64,000 bases of DNA from Oxalobacteraceae bacterium OTU3CINTB1 (GTDB lineage Bacteria; Pseudomonadota; Gammaproteobacteria; Burkholderiales; Burkholderiaceae_D), in contig CP099652.1 in NCBI GenBank assembly GCA_024123955.1, positions 930,001 through 994,000 of the forward strand. The letters run 5' to 3'. Under the pieces are notes generated by a model that was not told the DNA's origin, made no database searches, and saw nothing but the letters and a program-made list of their open reading frames with translations. The translations under genes and the position numbers were made by a program. The stretch's first letter is position 1. The number at the start of each line of letters is the position of its first letter. Shown in pieces: positions 56,631-64,000 of this stretch.

Positions 56631-57160
56631 TGACCGAGCTGACTTATGTGGAACGCGCCGCGCGCGTCAAACTGATGATCTTCGACGTCGACGGCGTGCT
56701 GACCGACGGCAGCCTGCACTACGGCGCCGAGGGCGAGGCGCTCAAGACCTTCAACGTGTACGACGGCCTGGGCATCAAGCTGTTGCAGGAGTCCGGCGTG
56801 CAGACGGCCATCATCAGCGCGCGCATCTCCCCGCAGGTGGCCAGGCGCGCCGCCGACCTGGGCATCGGCTTTGTGCACCAGGGCGGCCACGACAAGCTGA
56901 CGCCGTTTAACGCGCTGCTGGAAAAGACCGGCCTGACGGCCGAACAGGTCGGCTTCATCGGCGACGACATCGTCGACCTGCCGATCCTGACGCGGGTCGG
57001 CTTCGCGGTGGCGGTGCCGGGCGGACGCAAGGAAGTGCTCGAGCGCGCCCACCACGTGACGGTGGCGCAGGGCGGGCGCGGCGCGGTGCGCGAAGTGTGC
57101 GAACTGCTGCTGCACGCGCAGGGCACGTACGAGCGCGTGCTGGCGCAGTTCATGGTGTGA
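56630..57160 (+). CDS. kdsC: 3-deoxy-manno-octulosonate-8-phosphatase
   Basis: HAD-family phosphatase that releases Kdo from Kdo-8-phosphate. The nucleophile motif is IFDVDGVLTDG, motif II is in TAIISARIS, and motif III with Lys and GDD is GFIGDDIVDLPIL. ATG 56630 overlaps the kdsD stop by one base; 176 aa is standard. It is followed by lptC after 12 nt. Confidence 0.97.
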   Translation: MTELTYVERAARVKLMIFDVDGVLTDGSLHYGAEGEALKTFNVYDGLGIKLLQESGVQTAIISARISPQVARRAADLGIGFVHQGGHDKLTPFNALLEKTGLTAEQVGFIGDDIVDLPILTRVGFAVAVPGGRKEVLERAHHVTVAQGGRGAVREVCELLLHAQGTYERVLAQFMV

Positions 57161-57172
57161 CGGAGTGTAATC

Positions 57173-57766
57173 ATGCGTAAAAGAACAGCACATCGCTGGC
57201 AGCTCACGCTGACGATGATCATCGGCGTGTTTGTCGCCGTCGGCAGCTTTTGGCTGGTGCAGGTGGTCAACCAGTCCGGCCAGGAGCAGCAGGCGGACCA
57301 GTTCCTCAACGAACCAGACTACATCATCGACCGCTTCAGCCTGGTGCGCATGACGAAGGAGGGCAAGCCGGCCTACATCATCTCCGGCGACAAGCTGACG
57401 CACCGCCCGATCGACGACTCGTCCGACATCGACAAGCCGTTCCTCAACAGCCTGTCGGGCCAGCAGCCGCCGATGACGATTCACGCCGAGACCGCGCGGG
57501 TCGACCAGAACAACACACGTGTCACGCTCAACGGCAACGTCGACGTGGTGCGGCCGGCTTCGCCCAAGGCGGAGGCGATGCGCCTGCAAACCAGCACCTT
57601 GACCGTGTTCCCGGACGAGGAACGGATGGAAACCAAGGCGCCGGTGCAGATGAAGCTGGGCAGCACGACCTCCAGCGGCACCGGCATGAAAACCAATAAC
57701 GCCACGCGCCAGCTGCAACTGGGCGGACGCGGAACGATCACGATGCCGCCCAAGGCGCCGCGCTAA
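57173..57766 (+). CDS. lptC: LPS export protein LptC
   Basis: Bitopic inner-membrane protein that hands LPS from LptB2FG to LptA. One TM helix (about 13-31, TLTMIIGVFVAVGSFWLVQ) is followed by a periplasmic beta-jellyroll (about 50-185). Length is 197 aa. Conserved context kdsC-lptC-lptA-lptB makes the call secure despite low sequence conservation. Confidence 0.93.
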   Translation: MRKRTAHRWQLTLTMIIGVFVAVGSFWLVQVVNQSGQEQQADQFLNEPDYIIDRFSLVRMTKEGKPAYIISGDKLTHRPIDDSSDIDKPFLNSLSGQQPPMTIHAETARVDQNNTRVTLNGNVDVVRPASPKAEAMRLQTSTLTVFPDEERMETKAPVQMKLGSTTSSGTGMKTNNATRQLQLGGRGTITMPPKAPR

Positions 57767-57810
57767 ATCAATACAAGATACGACAAGAGACAGATATGAA
57801 GGACACCATG

Positions 57811-58389
57811 ATGAAAAAACTGATACTGTCGGCCGCGCTGCTGCTGGCCGCGATGGGCGCGGCCCACGCTGAAAAAGCCGACTCCAACAAGCCGACCGAG
57901 ATTTCCTTCGACAACCTCGACGCCGACGACGTCAAGCAGATCAAGACCTTCACCGGCAACGTCGTGCTGACCCGCGGCACTTTGCTGATGAAGTCGCCCA
58001 AGGCGGTCGTCACCGAGGATCCCGAGGGCTACCAGCTGGTGGTGCTGACCGGCGCGCCGGGCGTGCAGGCGACGTTCCGCCAAAAGCTCGACGGCGCCGG
58101 CGACCAGTGGGTCGATGGCCGCGCCGACCGCATCGAGTACGACGGCAAGACCGAGCTGGTCAAGCTGTTCTCGAAGGCGCAGATCAAGAAACTGGAAGGC
58201 AGCAAGACCGCCAGCCAGGTCGATGGCGAATTCATCTCCTATGACAGCCGGCGCGAATTCTTCGCCGTGAAAAACACCGCCAGCGGCGAGAGCAAGCCGG
58301 GCGCCGGCCGCAGCACGATGGTGATCCAGCCGTCGGCCAAGCAGGCTCCCCAGCCCGCTTCGGCCACCAATCCAGCGGCGGGGAAATAA
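57811..58389 (+). CDS. lptA: LPS transport periplasmic bridge protein LptA
   Basis: Periplasmic beta-jellyroll that polymerises into the LPS bridge. ATG 57811 is chosen for AAGGA 7 nt upstream and leads straight into the signal peptide (KKLILSAALLLAAMGAAHA); in-frame ATGs at 57796 and 57808 are alternatives. The OstA-like repeats (VKQIKTFTGNVVLTRGTLLM and WVDGRADRIEYDGKTELVKL) are clear. Length is 192 aa. It is followed 2 nt later by lptB. Confidence 0.94.
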   Translation: MKKLILSAALLLAAMGAAHAEKADSNKPTEISFDNLDADDVKQIKTFTGNVVLTRGTLLMKSPKAVVTEDPEGYQLVVLTGAPGVQATFRQKLDGAGDQWVDGRADRIEYDGKTELVKLFSKAQIKKLEGSKTASQVDGEFISYDSRREFFAVKNTASGESKPGAGRSTMVIQPSAKQAPQPASATNPAAGK

Positions 58390-58391
58390 GC

Positions 58392-59144
<753 letters not shown>

Positions 59145-59153
59145 TCGCGCCCC

Positions 59154-60635
59154 ATGAAACAGTCATTGCAACTGCGCACGTCGCAGCACCTCGCGCTGAC
59201 ACCCCAGCTGCAGCAGTCGATCCGTCTGCTGCAGCTGTCCACGCTGGAGCTGCATCAGGAGCTCGAGCAACTGCTCACCGACAATCCCCTGCTCGAGCGA
59301 CTGGACGACCCGCTCGACCGTTCGCTGCGCTTGCTGTCCGACGGCGCCATCAGCCAGCAGGCGCCGTCCGGCGAAGCGCCCGCCGAAGGCCCGCCCAACC
59401 AGCAGGACGCGCCCGCGCCGGCCGACGCCGACACCTACGACGGCCCGGCCGCCGATACCGAAAGTACCAGCAGCGAGGCCGATGTCGACTGGAGCGACGC
59501 CGGCCGCAGCAAGGCGCCCGACGACGAGGACGCGCGTCCGCAACTGGAGGCCAACCACTGCACCCTGCGCGAGCACCTGATGGAACAGATGCGCGTGACG
59601 GTGCTGGAGATGCGCGACCGCGCGCTGGTCGAGCTGATCATCGACGCGCTCGACGAGAACGGCTACCTGGAGGAGCCGCTGGAGGAAATCCACGCGCGCC
59701 TGCCGGAGGAACTGGAAGTCGACATCGACGAGCTGCGCACCGCGCTGTCGATGCTGCAAAGCTTCGACCCGATGGGCGTGGGTGCGCGCAACGCCTCCGA
59801 ATGCCTGGCGCTGCAGATCAAGCGCCTGCCGGGCATCGCCCTGGTGACGCGGCGCATGGCGCTGACCATCGTCGAGAACCATTTGACGTGGTTCGCCCAG
59901 CGCGACTTCAACAAGCTGAAAAAGGCGCTGGTGTGCGACGACGAGGATTTGCGCGAGGCGCAGGCCGTCATCCGCCTGTGCAATCCGCATCCGGGCTCGG
60001 CGTTCGCGTCCGACGTGTCCGACTACGTGGTGCCGGACGTGATCGTCAAGAAGGCGCGCAACGGCTGGCAGGTCAGCCTCAACAACGACGTCATGCCGCG
60101 CCTGCGGGTCAACGCCATGTACGCCAACCTGCTCAAGCAGGGCAAGGGCGAGGGCCAGATGGGCGCGCAGCTGCAGGAGGCCAAGTGGCTGATCAAGAAT
60201 ATGCGGCAGCGCTTCGACACCATCCTGCGCGTGGCCCAGGCGATAGTAGAAAGACAAAAGAACTTTTTCTCGCACGGCGCCGTTGCCATGCGCCCCCTTG
60301 TGCTTCGCGAAATTGCTGATACACTGGGTTTACACGAGAGCACTATTTCTCGGGTGACGACTCAAAAGTACATGCTGACGCCGCACGGCATGTTTGAGTT
60401 GAAATATTTCTTTGGTAGCCACGTCGCCACCGAAGCGGGCGGTGAAGCAAGTTCGACGGCGATACGGGCACTCATTGTGCAATTGACAGGAGCTGAAGAC
60501 CCTAAAAATCCATTATCCGACAGTAAGATTGCGGACATGCTGGGGGAACAAGGCATGGTGATTGCGCGACGCACTGTTGCCAAATATCGCGAAGCGTTGA
60601 AAATCCCTCCCGTCAGTCTCCGCAAGTCTTTGTAG
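59154..60635 (+). CDS. rpoN: RNA polymerase sigma-54 factor
   Basis: Alternative sigma factor for enhancer-dependent promoters (nitrogen use, motility and pili in relatives). Region I is Gln/Leu-rich ([20 protein letters not shown]), region II is an acidic Pro/Ala linker (about 60-130), and region III holds the core-binding domain, HTH ([17 protein letters not shown]) and the RpoN box [12 protein letters not shown] near the end. Length, 493 aa, is normal. It lies directly after lptB and before hpf. Confidence 0.97.
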   Translation: MKQSLQLRTSQHLALTPQLQQSIRLLQLSTLELHQELEQLLTDNPLLERLDDPLDRSLRLLSDGAISQQAPSGEAPAEGPPNQQDAPAPADADTYDGPAADTESTSSEADVDWSDAGRSKAPDDEDARPQLEANHCTLREHLMEQMRVTVLEMRDRALVELIIDALDENGYLEEPLEEIHARLPEELEVDIDELRTALSMLQSFDPMGVGARNASECLALQIKRLPGIALVTRRMALTIVENHLTWFAQRDFNKLKKALVCDDEDLREAQAVIRLCNPHPGSAFASDVSDYVVPDVIVKKARNGWQVSLNNDVMPRLRVNAMYANLLKQGKGEGQMGAQLQEAKWLIKNMRQRFDTILRVAQAIVERQKNFFSHGAVAMRPLVLREIADTLGLHESTISRVTTQKYMLTPHGMFELKYFFGSHVATEAGGEASSTAIRALIVQLTGAEDPKNPLSDSKIADMLGEQGMVIARRTVAKYREALKIPPVSLRKSL

Positions 60636-60710
60636 TTACTTGGTCACTGTGCGCCCGGCCGCAATGGGCGCGGCACTGACCGTAAGCGACATCTATCTTT
60701 AGGAGCGTGT

Positions 60711-61070
60711 ATGAATCTGACCATCAGTGGACATCATCTCGAAGTGACCGCGGCCATCCGCGAATACGTACAGAACAAACTGGAACGTGTCACTCGTCAC
60801 TTCGATCAAGTTATTGATATTGCTGTCATTCTGACTGTAGATAACCTTAAAGAGAAATCCAAGCGCCAAAAGGCGGAAATCAATCTGCGCATGTCGGGTA
60901 AAACCGTGTACGTGGAAAGCCTGTCCCAAGACCTGTACGCCGCGATCGACACCCTGGTCGACAAGCTTGACCGGCAGGTCATGAAATACAAATCCAAAGT
61001 TCAGCAGCACGGCCACGATGCGATCAAGCATCTCCCGGATAGCTACGAACCCGCTGCCGCCGCCCTATAA
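60711..61070 (+). CDS. hpf: Ribosome hibernation-promoting factor
   Basis: Binds the decoding centre and silences ribosomes in stationary phase. The 119-aa product has the S30AE/HPF fold ([20 protein letters not shown] at the start) and a short C-terminal extension, so it is of the short type. TAGGAG precedes the ATG. The 75-nt gap from rpoN holds an imperfect GC-rich hairpin (about 60648-60684). An intrinsic terminator follows. It commonly follows rpoN. Confidence 0.95.
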   Translation: MNLTISGHHLEVTAAIREYVQNKLERVTRHFDQVIDIAVILTVDNLKEKSKRQKAEINLRMSGKTVYVESLSQDLYAAIDTLVDKLDRQVMKYKSKVQQHGHDAIKHLPDSYEPAAAAL

Positions 61071-61095
61071 CAACGGCCTCCGGCACCATCCAACA

Positions 61096-61119
61096 AAGGG
61101 CGCAAGGGCGCCCTTTTTT
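61096..61119 (+). terminator. Intrinsic terminator after hpf
   Basis: AAGGGCGC / GCGCCCTT stem with an AAGG loop and a T-run, 25 nt after the hpf stop. It closes the lptB-rpoN-hpf region. Confidence 0.9.
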
Positions 61120-61224
61120 GTGTCCGCGTTTTTCGGTCCCGCGTTTTACTTCCTCTCGATTCGATGAAAATCATTTATCCCGTTTCGACGGTAGAATAGA
61201 TTTTTTTTCACGGGTTGCGACATC

Positions 61225-62307
61225 ATGAGCGAATTGGTCCACACCGCTATCGTCAACGGCACCGGCTTCATCACCTTGGACCGGCCCAAGGCGTTGAATT
61301 CGCTGTCCCTGCCGATGCTGCGCGATATCACGGCGGCGTTGCTGGCGTGGCGCGACGATTCCGATGTCGGCGCCGTGGTCATCCGCTCCAGCAGCGAAAA
61401 GGCCTTCTGCGCCGGCGGCGACATCCGCTTCTTCCACGACGCCGGCCGCGCCACGCCGCAAACCGGCAGCGCGCTGATCGAGGATTTCTTCACCGAGGAG
61501 TATTCGCTCAACCACCTGGTGCACAGCTATCCGAAACCGTACATCGCGCTGATGGACGGCGTGGTCATGGGTGGCGGCATGGGCATCGCGCAGGCCGGGC
61601 CGGACAGCCGGGTGCGCATCGTCACCGAGCGCACCCGGATGGCGATGCCGGAGGTGAACATCGGCCTGTTCCCGGATGTGGGCGGCAGCTATTTCCTGTC
61701 GCGCGCACCGGGCGGGCTGGGGCGTTACCTCGGCGTCACCGGCGTCACGATAGGGGCGGCCGATGCGCTGTACGCGGGCCTGGCGGATCACTATGTGCCT
61801 GCGGATGAACTGGAGGTGCTGGACGCGATTCTGGAGTCGACGCCGGGCGCCGAGCTGGTCGAGGCGATCGCGGCCTTTGCGGAGTCGTTCAAGGACGCGG
61901 CCGGGGTATCCAGGCTGGAGGCGAACCGCGCCGACATCGACCGCCACTTCGGCGCCGGCTCGGTGCCGGCCATCTTCAAGTCGCTGGAGGCGGACACCAC
62001 GCCGTTCGCGCTCGACACGGTGCGCGCGATGGCCGGGCGGTCGCCGTTGATGATGCGCGCGACGCATGAGTTGATCCGACGTGGCGCGGCGCTGGACATG
62101 GCCGGCTGTCTGCGCATGGAGCGCGCGCTGGTGCGGCGCGTGTTCGACCACGGCGAAGTCATCGAAGGCGTGCGCGCGCTGGTCATCGACAAGGACAACG
62201 CGCCGAAATGGAATCCGCCGTCGTTGGAAGCGGTGACCGAGGAAATGGTGCGGCAGCTATTCGAGCCGGTGTGGCCGGAATACGCGCACCCGCTACGACA
62301 TCTGTGA
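61225..62307 (+). CDS. Enoyl-CoA hydratase/isomerase family protein (3-hydroxyisobutyryl-CoA hydrolase type)
   Basis: Crotonase-fold enzyme of 360 aa. The length and the motifs EKAFCAGGDIRFFHD (oxyanion region) and MPEVNIGLFPDVGGSYFLSR match 3-hydroxyisobutyryl-CoA hydrolases of valine breakdown rather than the shorter enoyl-CoA hydratases. The C-terminal HIBYL-CoA domain is present. No valine-pathway partner is adjacent, so the reaction is inferred from family only. It interrupts the usual hpf to ptsN/hprK/rapZ neighbourhood and converges with rapZ. Confidence 0.87.
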   Translation: MSELVHTAIVNGTGFITLDRPKALNSLSLPMLRDITAALLAWRDDSDVGAVVIRSSSEKAFCAGGDIRFFHDAGRATPQTGSALIEDFFTEEYSLNHLVHSYPKPYIALMDGVVMGGGMGIAQAGPDSRVRIVTERTRMAMPEVNIGLFPDVGGSYFLSRAPGGLGRYLGVTGVTIGAADALYAGLADHYVPADELEVLDAILESTPGAELVEAIAAFAESFKDAAGVSRLEANRADIDRHFGAGSVPAIFKSLEADTTPFALDTVRAMAGRSPLMMRATHELIRRGAALDMAGCLRMERALVRRVFDHGEVIEGVRALVIDKDNAPKWNPPSLEAVTEEMVRQLFEPVWPEYAHPLRHL

Positions 62308-62315
62308 GCTGGAGG

Positions 62316-63176
62316 CTACTGCTCGCGGTGCCGCAACACCACCCGTTCATTCGGGTGGAAATACGCCGCCAGTTTCTCCGCCATATACACCGACCGGTGC
62401 TGCCCGCCGGTGCATCCCAGCGCCACCGTCAGATAACTGCGGTTATCGGTCTTGAAGAACGGCAGCCACTTCTCGACGAAGCCGCGGATATCGTTCATCA
62501 TTTCCACCGCGCTCGGTTGCGCGTCGAGAAAATCGATCACCGGCGCGTCGCGGCCCGTCAGCGGGCGCAGCGTCAAATCATAGTAGGGATTCGGCAGCGC
62601 GCGCACATCGAACACGAAGTCCGCATCCATCGGCACTCCCAGCTTGAAGGCGAACGACTCGAAGAACAAGGTCAGCGGCGCCCCCTCGCTGGCGACCAGG
62701 TCCTTGACCCAGGCGCGCAGCTTGTTGGCGCTCAGCTCCGACGTATCGACCACATGGCCCAGCTGCTCGATGGCCGACAGCCGCTCGCGCTCTTCCATGA
62801 TGCATTCGATCAAGGTGCGGCGCGCGGCCGGATTCTGGCCCGGACGCAACTCGTGCGACAGCGGATGGCTGCGGCGCGTCTCCGAAAAGCGCGCCACCAG
62901 CGAGTGCGTGTTGGCGGTCAGGAACATGACCTTGACGTCGTGCCCCTCTTCGCGCAAGCGCTTGACGTCGGCCGGCAACGAGGCCAGCGATTCGGCGCTG
63001 CGGGCGTCGACGGCAACCGCCAACGCCTGCAAGCCTTCCTCGGCCAACGTCGAGACCAGGTTCGACAGCAAGGCCGGCGGCAGGTTGTCGACGCAATAGT
63101 GGCCGGTGTCTTCCAGCACGTTCAAGGCCACCGATTTGCCGGAGCCGGAGATGCCTGTGATGAGGACGATACGCAT
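62316..63176 (-). CDS. rapZ: RNase adapter protein RapZ
   Basis: Nucleotide-binding protein that in E. coli directs RNase E to the sRNA GlmZ and so controls GlmS. The N-terminal Walker A is [12 protein letters not shown] (about 7-18) and the C-terminal RNA-binding domain has the hallmark [14 protein letters not shown] (about 252-265). Length, 286 aa, is normal. It follows hprK after 7 nt on the minus strand, the usual hprK-rapZ pair. Confidence 0.97.
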   Translation of the reverse strand: MRIVLITGISGSGKSVALNVLEDTGHYCVDNLPPALLSNLVSTLAEEGLQALAVAVDARSAESLASLPADVKRLREEGHDVKVMFLTANTHSLVARFSETRRSHPLSHELRPGQNPAARRTLIECIMEERERLSAIEQLGHVVDTSELSANKLRAWVKDLVASEGAPLTLFFESFAFKLGVPMDADFVFDVRALPNPYYDLTLRPLTGRDAPVIDFLDAQPSAVEMMNDIRGFVEKWLPFFKTDNRSYLTVALGCTGGQHRSVYMAEKLAAYFHPNERVVLRHREQ

Positions 63177-63183
63177 GATGGTT

Positions 63184-64000
63184 TTAATCTCCGCTCATGG
63201 CTTGTCGCTGACGCTCCATGAACTCTTGTAAGGTGTCGATACCGCGCAATTGCAGAATGGTGTTGCGTACGGCGGCCTCCAGCAGCACCGCGATGTTGCG
63301 GCCGGCCGCGACGGGAATGACGACCTTGCGGATCGGCAGTCCCAGCACGTCCTCGGTCGGGAACTGGAACGGCAACCGCTCCACTTCCTCCTCGGCCGCG
63401 CCACGGCGCACCAAGTGCACGATCAGCTTCAGGCGCATCTTGCGGCGCACCGCCGTCTCGCCGAAGATCGCCTTGATGTCCAGCAGGCCCAGCCCGCGCA
63501 CTTCCAGCAGATTCTGCAGCAGGGCCGGGCAGCGCCCCTCGATCATGTTCGGCGCAATGCGCGAAAACTCCACCGCGTCGTCGGCCACCAGGCCGTGCGA
63601 GCGCGAAATCAGTTCCAAGCCCAGCTCGCTCTTGCCGAGGCCCGAGTCGCCGGTGATCAGCACGCCCACGCCCAGCACGTCCATGAAGACGCCGTGCATG
63701 ATGATGCGTTGCGCCAGCTTCTTGGAAAGATACACGCGCAGGAAGTCGATCACCTGTGCGGCAGGTAACGGAGTGGAGAACAACGGGATGTTTTTTTCGT
63801 CGCAGATGGCGAGGATGTCGGGCGGCGTTTCCAGGCCTTGCGCGATGATCAGCGCCGGCGGGCCGCCAGCGATCAGCTCGCCGATGACGTGGGCGCGCGT
63901 GAGCGCCTTCAAGCGCTGGTAGTAATTGATTTCCTGGTGCCCGAAGACCTGGATGCGGCCCGGGTGGATGGTGTTCAGGTGGCCGACCTGGTCGGCGGCG
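63184..64000 (-). CDS. hprK: HPr kinase/phosphorylase (partial, N-terminus outside window)
   Basis: Phosphorylates and dephosphorylates HPr on Ser46 in PTS control. The frame runs open to the window edge; the upstream codons read [19 protein letters not shown], the known N-terminal domain, so the TTG at 63912 is not the start. The kinase P-loop is [19 protein letters not shown], and the C-terminal [18 protein letters not shown] region is present. The missing part is about 45-50 residues by family length. ptsN is expected next, beyond the window. Confidence 0.95.
   Translation of the reverse strand, partial: AADQVGHLNTIHPGRIQVFGHQEINYYQRLKALTRAHVIGELIAGGPPALIIAQGLETPPDILAICDEKNIPLFSTPLPAAQVIDFLRVYLSKKLAQRIIMHGVFMDVLGVGVLITGDSGLGKSELGLELISRSHGLVADDAVEFSRIAPNMIEGRCPALLQNLLEVRGLGLLDIKAIFGETAVRRKMRLKLIVHLVRRGAAEEEVERLPFQFPTEDVLGLPIRKVVIPVAAGRNIAVLLEAAVRNTILQLRGIDTLQEFMERQRQAMSGD

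Noticed and set aside
63910..63912. TTG as the start of hprK
   Set aside because: The frame continues upstream with the conserved N-terminal domain ([12 protein letters not shown]), so the gene is cut by the window edge.

Overview
The window is a contiguous stretch of a GC-rich betaproteobacterial chromosome. Gene order and protein types point to the Oxalobacteraceae (Massilia, Duganella or Janthinobacterium relatives). The evidence is the order hemB-engB-cytochrome c4-resB-ccsB-msrPQ, lysA-lptM-cyaY-mrcA-pilMNOPQ-aroK/B-dgt, mutY-GTPase-mutM, lolB-ispE-tRNA(Gln)-prs-rplY-pth-ychF, and kdsD-kdsC-lptC-lptA-lptB-rpoN-hpf with rapZ-hprK. This placement comes from recalled gene order and protein character, not from a database search. 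I see no rRNA, CRISPR array, prophage or insertion sequence.

Region by region. 0-3.8 kb: a diheme cytochrome c peroxidase/MauG-like lipoprotein divergent from an acid phosphatase/phospholipase C-type phosphoesterase. 3.8-11.5 kb: haem synthesis (hemB), ribosome assembly (engB), cytochrome c4, System II cytochrome c maturation (resB, ccsB) and periplasmic methionine sulfoxide repair (msrPQ). 11.6-17.2 kb: an accessory block holding an Rpn-family nuclease and a xyloside-degradation unit (GH43, GH39 and a membrane-spanning AraC-type regulator), with palindromic operator-like sites upstream of GH39. 17.3-21.7 kb: lysine synthesis, LPS-translocon lipoprotein, frataxin and PBP1A. 22-27.1 kb: the type IV pilus alignment/secretin operon pilMNOPQ, followed by a large Ig-like repeat lipoprotein. 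29.4-32.3 kb: an in-frame AroK-AroB fusion and a dGTPase.

32.3-36.9 kb: two tandem small coiled-coil membrane proteins, then mutY, a dynamin-like GTPase and mutM. 37.2-43.3 kb: TPR lipoprotein, lolB, ispE, tRNA-Gln, prs, rplY and pth. 43.3-47.3 kb: two exported hydrolases and a glycine-zipper protein inserted before ychF. 48.8-49.4 kb: a ParE-type toxin-antitoxin pair. 49.5-55.5 kb: a NYN-LOTUS putative RNase with a long disordered tail, a MOSC protein, a diguanylate cyclase and a Kef-type antiporter. 55.6-61.1 kb: Kdo and LPS-transport genes, sigma-54 and the hibernation factor. 61.2-64 kb: an enoyl-CoA hydratase family enzyme, then rapZ and hprK on the opposite strand; hprK runs off the window end.

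Most of the window is housekeeping. The parts worth a second look are the xyloside block with its membrane-tethered regulator, the NYN-LOTUS protein, the Ig-like lipoprotein between pilQ and aroKB, the mutY/mutM-embedded GTPase, and several small regulatory structures: 11-bp repeats at msrP, the leader at the toxin-antitoxin pair, an orphan terminator near 47.4 kb, and palindromic intergenic repeats. I did not find a clearly novel multi-gene system.
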